Below are positions 58,218 to 64,000 of a stretch of DNA of 64,000 nt, one piece after another. The notes under the pieces were generated by a model. That model had not been told where the DNA came from. It was given only the letters and a program-made list of their open reading frames with translations, and made no database searches. Source of the stretch: Hanleya hanleyi (Eukaryota > Mollusca > Polyplacophora > Lepidopleurida > Hanleyidae); contig JAVTVY010037024.1 in the NCBI GenBank assembly GCA_036873755.1, positions 1 to 64,000 of the forward strand. The letters run 5' to 3'. The position numbers and the translations under genes were made by a program. The stretch's first letter is position 1; each line of letters begins with the position of its first letter.

Positions 58218-60490
58218 CAATTATCATTACTCCAATGGAATGCCCGAAGCATCGGGAAAAACGGGACAATCTTAAAGTCTTAGTAAATGAAATCAGCCCA
58301 GATATAATTTGTGTACACTTTTCTGAAGCCAGGAAAAAATAAATTTACAATAAACGGATATAAGCCGTATAGATCAGACAGACTTACAGGTGCACTAGGG
58401 GGAAACCTCATATTAATAAAAGAGGACCTGATTCACATAGAACTAGATAAAAGCCCTACCGGTGACGATCTCGAATGGCACGCTATTCAGGTCTTCTTCA
58501 ATAACAAACCTATTAACATCATTAATTTATATGCCCCAGGAAGTCTAACGAAAATCTCTCCAAAAGAACTGGACAACATCACAAAGAAATTTGACTCCCC
58601 TATTATCATATGCGGTGACTACAACAGTCATAACCCCATTTGGGACGACAATTGCACCAAGGCAGACGAAAAAGGCCAAGTAGTGGAAAAATGGCTTGAC
58701 CAAAACAACCTATGCTATTTAAATAATGGCCACGGGACGCGAATAAACATGAACACCGGCAAACTATCTGCAATAGATTTAACTATTGTCTCCCCTGATC
58801 TAGCTGTTAAATCCGAATGGGAAGTGATTCCCGACACGTTTGACAGCGACCACTTTGCCATTCTGACGAAAATTAGTATAAAACCGGACTCTGAAAGGAC
58901 AGACGCCCCTCCAAAATTTCAGTACTCCAAAGCCGACTGGAAAAGCTTCCAGAGAGACTGTCAAAGCCTAAATCATGACGAGATATTCAATTCCGATCCA
59001 GAGATGTTTAATGAAAACATTACAAATTCACTACTAAACATGGCACAAAAATATATTCCGATATCACAACAGCGCCACAACAAAAACCCGGTACCCTGGT
59101 GGAACCCAGAGTGTGCAAAGAATATTGCGGCCAAAAAGAAGGCACTTAGAAAATTCAAAAAAAGTAGGCTCCAAACTGATCACGCGAACTACAAGGAACT
59201 CAAAATCATAGCTGAAAAAAGTGTCAAAGAAGCTAAATCCAAATGCTGGGAAGACGTTTGCAACACTATAGATACCAAAACCAATTCAAAAAAAGTATGG
59301 AACAAAATAAAAAATATACAAGGATAGTTAACAAACACAGTCCCTGTACTGAACAAAACTAAAAAAACGAACAAAGAAAAGGCAGAACACCTCGCCGAAT
59401 CTTTCGCTTCAAACAGTAGCGATAGCAACCTGAAACCAGAATTCAGAAAAATTAAGGAAGAAACAACGATAGAAAACGATTTGGACGATCATTTAGAAAA
59501 CTATCTCAATGCAGACTTCAACATTAATGAATACCGCAAAGCTATACACTGTAATAAAGAGAGCTCACCTGGTGAAGACAAACTAGGATACACTATCCTT
59601 AAACACCTACCAAATAAGACACAGAAACTAATCTTGAAACTAATTAATGTCAGCTGGCAGACCAAACAACTTCCAAGTAAATGGAAAACATCCATCGTTA
59701 TCCCAATCCCAAAACCAGGTAAAGATCCATCAGACAGCAACTCTTACCGCCAAATTTCTCTCACTTCAAATCTATGCAAAATAATGGAAACCATGGTAAA
59801 GAATAGACTGGAATTTCATATGGAAAACAACAACTTATTAAACAAAACCCAAAGCGGCTTTCGTAAAAACAGAAGTACATTAGACCATATAGCCAGATTA
59901 CAACACTCAATAAAAAAGGGGAATGCCAAACATCAGTACACACTAGGTATCTTCCTAGACATAGAAAAAGCATTTGACCTTGTATGGCAGGACGGCATAA
60001 TTATTCAATTAAGCAAACTTGGGATTAAGGGAAGAATGCAACACTGGATAAAAAACTTCCTAAACAACAGAAATTTTAAAGTTCGCCTAGGAAACACCCT
60101 ATCCACCGACCATCAGCTAGACAACGGTACCCCTCAGGGAAGCGTCATTAGCCCCACCCTTTTTAACATCCTCATCAATGGCCTAGCCGATGAAATTGAC
60201 ACGAAACATCCAGAAGTAGAACAGTCCCTATTTGCTGACGATTCTGCCCTCTGGAAAACCGCACGTTCCATCAAAAAAACTTACAAGTATAATGCAAAAA
60301 ACACTAGATACAATTAGCGGCTGGGCAGATAAATCGGGCTTCAAATTTTCCGCTCTCAAAACAACGGGTATTATATTCTCAAACAATAAACACATTGACG
60401 CTAAACTAACATTAGGAGGTCAGAAAATTGAATTCAAAAATAGTGTTAAATATCTTGGTATGATCTTTGACAGAAAACTCACATGGAAAT
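58218..60490 (+). pseudogene. LINE ORF2, endonuclease and reverse transcriptase part, broken
   Basis: The APE-type endonuclease begins SLLQWNARSIG at about 58221; two frameshifts lie before 58311, and the second removes the motif that normally carries the catalytic Glu (expected after DIICV). Later motifs are kept: ICGDYNSHNPIWDD, LSAIDLTIVSP and DSDHFAI. One in-frame TAG at 59325-59327 separates this from the reverse transcriptase, which has SSPGEDKLGY, NSYRQISLTS, FLDIEKAFD, NGTPQGSVISPTLFN and SLFADDSALW (catalytic DD). An extra A in the run at 60273-60279 shifts the frame; the chain then resumes as IMQKTLDTISGW and ends at LTWKL, where a Penelope-like element is inserted. Confidence 0.85.
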
Positions 60491-60491
60491 T

Positions 60492-61886
60492 ACAAGCGTC
60501 CAGTCCGTCATTCATAATCCAGCCGTCGTCCATTAGAGAATATCCGCGTCCATAATCCAAAGACCTATTCCATTTTCCACATAACAGTATTAGCACCAAG
60601 TTCAAAAAGACAATCATAGTATACATAAACATAGGCTTGTTTCCTGCAAGAGAGAAGCGGTCAACAGTTTTCAATGATGCCGGCAAGACATCATGATGTT
60701 CCAAAAATATCAAATCCGTATCGCTGATCAGTATTCTTAATCCATAATATTCGTTATAGTCGTCATCTAAAAAAAAAGATGTATCTCAGTCACGCTTTGA
60801 TTGTGACTGTTCATATGAGTACCATGAGGATCTTGAAGTACATGGGTTCATACGGCCCCTAGCCCCGGGTTAAGCGGAATTAGACACAAGTTACGAAACG
60901 TAGCGCCATAGATCTTGCACGCTACGTTCGTATTTTGCTATCAGCATGCGATATGTATCGCCAAATTTGAGAAACTTTGAGTGGAGGCGCTTGGTGGAAT
61001 AGCCCTGTTTTATAAGTTTCTGCAACAATGTTTTGTGACGTTGATTAAAATCATCACATTTAACACAGGATCTAGCAAATGCTACTAAGCGAGATATGTA
61101 TACGCCATATGCAGGTCCCACTGGAATATTACTATCCAGAAAGGGATAGTTTACGATGTCGAAATTGTAATCATCTCTTTTGTCATAAAGTCGACGAGAG
61201 AGAATGCCCGCTTCATTTTTATAGAGATAGAGATCTAAATAAGATGTGCCTGTAGGGCTATCTGTAGTTTCCTTCAAATCCAGTGAAGGTGGATATATAT
61301 CCTTCACTGCGTCATTTATATAGCGATTATCCACAGCGAGAAGATCGTCTATATAGCGTTTGGTGAATGAGAAGGAACGGGCTTTGAATGGATCGGTTTT
61401 TGAAAGCGCCTGCATATAGTCATATTCATAAGAGAACAGATACAGGTCGGCCAACAGGGGTGCACAATTAGTACCCATTGGAATACCTATATCCTGCTGA
61501 TATATTGTGTTGCCAAATTTCACATAGATATTTTTAATGAGAAATTCAAGCAACTCTATAAACAAAGAAACATCCCATGAATGATATCTCTTGTATGTAG
61601 TCGAGCTAAAGAATGCTTTATGGCTTCCGACATTAATATATCTACGATCAGTTTTCTTGAACACAGATACTATTAATGAACTTAGACGGTCAATAAGGTC
61701 CTGATGAGGGATTGTAGTATAGAGAGTCGAGAAATCCCATGTGGATACATGTCTGTACGGTATGTGACCTTTAGCATCAAGCTCTTCCGTAAGACATTTT
61801 GAGTTTTTCAATATCCACATACATTCAACGCCAGAGTTCTTAGAAATAGTGGCCACATTGATCAACTAGTTCTTAGAAATAGTGGC
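60492..61886 (-). mobile_element. Penelope-like element inserted into the LINE
   Basis: LINE coding sequence stops at TGGAAATTA (60490) and resumes in register at CACATTGATCAAC (61887), reading WKL|HIDQLVLRC. The ~1.4-kb insert has a minus-strand reverse transcriptase and, at its 3' end, the 235-bp block also found at 30461-30695. At the 5' side a 33-bp sequence is tandemly repeated (61835-61867, 61868-61900) and combines Penelope-like and LINE sequence. Confidence 0.7.
60891..61865 (-). pseudogene. Penelope-like reverse transcriptase, 5'-truncated
   Basis: Open for 324 codons. Motifs in order: TWDFSTLYTTIPHQDL (motif A, D at about residue 44), IGIPMGTNCAPLLADLYL (motif B region), FTKRYIDDLLAVD (motif C, catalytic YIDD), SYLDLYL, then FDIVNYPFLDSNIP and APAYGVYISRLVAFARSC. 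The MGTNCAPLLADL and YIDDLL motifs are those of Penelope-like elements of aquatic invertebrates. The N-terminal fingers are missing, the first residues come from LINE DNA at the junction, and no GIY-YIG endonuclease follows. The frame is undamaged, so the insertion is recent relative to the LINE. Confidence 0.75.
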
Positions 61887-63399
61887 CACATTGATCAACT
61901 AGTTCTTCGGTGCAATAAAGACCTGAACCTCATGAGGTGTGTGTCTGGGACAAACTGGGGAACGAGTAAATATAGTTTGATAAAATTATACCAAACCCTC
62001 ATTAGGTCAAAAATAGATTACGGGTCCATCGCCTACCAATCAGCATGTAAGACACAACTAAAAAGAATAGACAGCATTCAATATTCTGCTCTAAAAATAG
62101 CTACTGGAGCTTTCAAGGGAACTGCCCTATGTAGTCTTCAAATAGAAACCAATGAGAAATCTCTTCCTTTAAGACGAGAGGAACTGTCCCTGAAATATGC
62201 AGGAAAAACTAGAGCTAAGGGCGATAATCACCCATGCCACAAAATTTTTGAAGATAAAAGTGAATATGAATATTTAAAGAAAAACTGGGAAAAAGACTCC
62301 GCCCCCCTCGGCTACACCGTAAATAACCTATTCCGAGAGCACGAAATACCCATCGCACACTTCTGCGACACAGACAAATTCACTAGACCACCCTGGGAAT
62401 TAGAGTCGCTCCACGTGGACACAAATATTCACGACTACCTCACAAAGAAGGACAACCCAGACTTTATAAGAGCCACCACCCTTGAATATATCAACTAAAA
62501 CTGGAAAAATTACTTTAAAATCTATACAGACGGATCGAAAAACACAAGTAATAACACAGGATCAGCTTTTGTTATACCTGAGCTCAACATACAAAATGGT
62601 TTCAAACTTCCAGACAATATGTCTGTATACACTAGTGAACTGATTGCTATAATTAAGGCTCTCGAATGGATCATCGAGCACAAACCAATCCGTGCGGTGA
62701 TACTCAGTGACTCCCTTAGTGGACTCACATCCATCAAAAATTCTATATCTGACAGTAGACCTGATCTCATACACAAAATAGAATGTATATGTACACAAAT
62801 ACACAACGAGGGTATAGACACCATTTTAGCATGGGTCCCCGCGCATGTCAACATCAGAGGTAACGAAGCAGCCGACAAAACTGCCAAAGACAGTCTTGCT
62901 AAACCTACACACGATGTGCCAATAGGATTAGGACATAAAGAACTCAACAATATCATTAGACGCAACATAGATAGCAAGTGGCAAAAGGAATGGAACGAAG
63001 AAGAACGTGGACGGTGGTTACATAAGATCCTTGATGGATAGAAAAAAGACAAGCCCAGGGATTCCAGTTAGACAATAAACGTGATGACCGCATAATCACC
63101 AGATTAGGACTAGGCAAAACCGGACTTAAATCACATCTGTCCATGCTTCTGAAAAACACCTCACCACTCTGTACCGCATGCAACAATGTAGAAGAAACAA
63201 TAGAACACGTGCTACTTGAATGCCCAATCCACAACCAACAACGTGTGGCACTTAGAAACGAATTAAAAAAATTCAACACTCCCTTAACATTACCAGCGTT
63301 ATTAAACCCTAATACTTTAATCTTTGGATCCTTAGAAATCAGGTATTCAAGTCCTTGATAAATTTTATCAAAACTGCTGGTTATTACTCCAGTATATAA
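61887..63399 (+). pseudogene. LINE ORF2, thumb, RNase H and C-terminal zinc finger part, broken
   Basis: Continues from LTWKL across the insertion: HIDQLVLRCNKDLN, CVSGTNWGTSK, LIRSKIDYGSIAYQSA. A TAA at 62496-62498 is in frame. RNase H follows with all four acidic catalytic positions: IYTDGSK, YTSELIAI, VILSDSLSG, GNEAADKTA. A frameshift after 63030 leads to LCTACNNVEETIEHVLLEC (C-x2-C-x7-H-x4-C), and another near 63340 to FKSLINFIKTAGYY, ending TAA 63397-63399. RNase H after the reverse transcriptase places the element in the I-like group rather than Jockey proper. Confidence 0.85.
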
Positions 63400-63499
63400 T
63401 ACTACTGCCGTACATGCGCAGTCAGCATTTTTTTTTTTCCCCCCACATAATCAACTACTAGTACACCAAGTACTATGCCACGATTTGATAGAGGCCAAA

Positions 63500-64000
63500 T
63501 CATTCTTCTGACTTCAACAAATGGTATGGTTGCAGCGGAGTTACCTTGATACTGAGGGCCGTGTGCATCATAGCCATACAAAACATTATGGCCATAATAA
63601 ACTATCCATACATAACATCCGGCCAAAATGTCACAGACACATTTAGAAATAAAATAGGCATGGCAACAACGGAGTTACCTTGATACTGAGGGCCGTCTGT
63701 TCCACTGTCCTACAAAACAAACGATGGCCAAATCTAATTGAATTCATGACAACATTAGCACGGCCAAATCGCATATAGCGTGCAGTATTCGGCATAAAAT
63801 ATAGAAAATGATGATGGCGGAGTTACCTTGATACTGAGGGCCGTCTATCTCATTGTCCTACAAATTCTTTATGGCCATCAAACGATAATGCATACAGAAA
63901 TAATACAGAGCCGTTTATTTGTGTATTCACCTAGTACTGAATCTATCGAAATGTTTAGTTATCTATTCAATTGTTTATCTATTTACTCACTTAATTATAT
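63500..64000 (+). repeat. Degenerate tandem array of ~140 bp, running off the window
   Basis: GGAGTTACCTTGATACTGAG followed by GGCCGT occurs at 63537, 63671 and 63819 (spacings 134 and 148). Each is followed by CAT-TGTCCTACAAA and ATGGCC. Confidence 0.8.

Larger units (their letters stand above)
56957..63399 (+). mobile_element. I-like LINE body (coding span, with Penelope-like insertion)
   Basis: ORF1 and ORF2 in order, about 5.05 kb without the insertion. The 5' end lies somewhere between 56463 and 56957 and was not fixed. No poly-A or simple tail directly follows; a T/C run (63427-63444) is the nearest low-complexity tract. At least two nonsense changes and five frameshifts make it inactive. 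Confidence 0.8.

Overview
This is animal nuclear DNA: introns with GT/AG borders, TATA boxes and AATAAA signals, short broken reading frames, and very dense mobile DNA. No rRNA, tRNA, CRISPR array or intact long gene was seen. The element types are a LINE with endonuclease, reverse transcriptase and RNase H, a Penelope-like reverse transcriptase, a Crypton-like tyrosine recombinase, a probable Mutator-like ORF, and a short GAGT-repeat/ACGTCGC SINE tail. Together they suggest a marine invertebrate, most likely a mollusc or another lophotrochozoan. That is an inference from repeat types, not from a diagnostic gene.

Layout. 1-1.35 kb is an octamer satellite with higher-order periodicity. 1.45-2.2 kb is a decayed LINE 3' end, followed by a minus-strand first exon with a signal peptide (paralogue at 20.3 kb, plus strand). 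4.3-6.4 kb holds two inverted copies of a CpG-rich palindromic element. 7.4-7.9 kb holds a tyrosine-recombinase remnant. 8.93-19.92 kb is one giant palindrome built on duplicated ankyrin-repeat exons of an IkB/NF-kB-like gene. 23.80-28.20 kb is two abutting copies of a 2.2-kb element with terminal inverted repeats. 31.26-39.46 kb is a nest of DNA elements: a long inverted repeat carries inward TATA promoters, the right copy drives a short gene remnant, and the left copy has taken two later insertions whose empty sites survive in the right copy. 40.8-44.2 kb is a Mutator-like remnant between two MITEs. 44.8-53.8 kb is an older inverted repeat with a 508-bp satellite at its centre. 56.9-63.4 kb is a LINE interrupted by a Penelope-like element. 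63.5 kb to the end is a degenerate tandem array.

How it works together. Nothing here forms an operon or a working pathway. The host-gene pieces I can support are the ankyrin exons and the two signal-peptide exons; the rest is mobile or satellite DNA. The recurring theme is inverted duplication at all scales, from 8-bp units to 11 kb, with nested insertions that give relative ages. Many apparent reading frames (for example within 53-893, 4035-6381 and 48.4-51.2 kb) are by-products of simple or tandem repeats and are not listed as genes.
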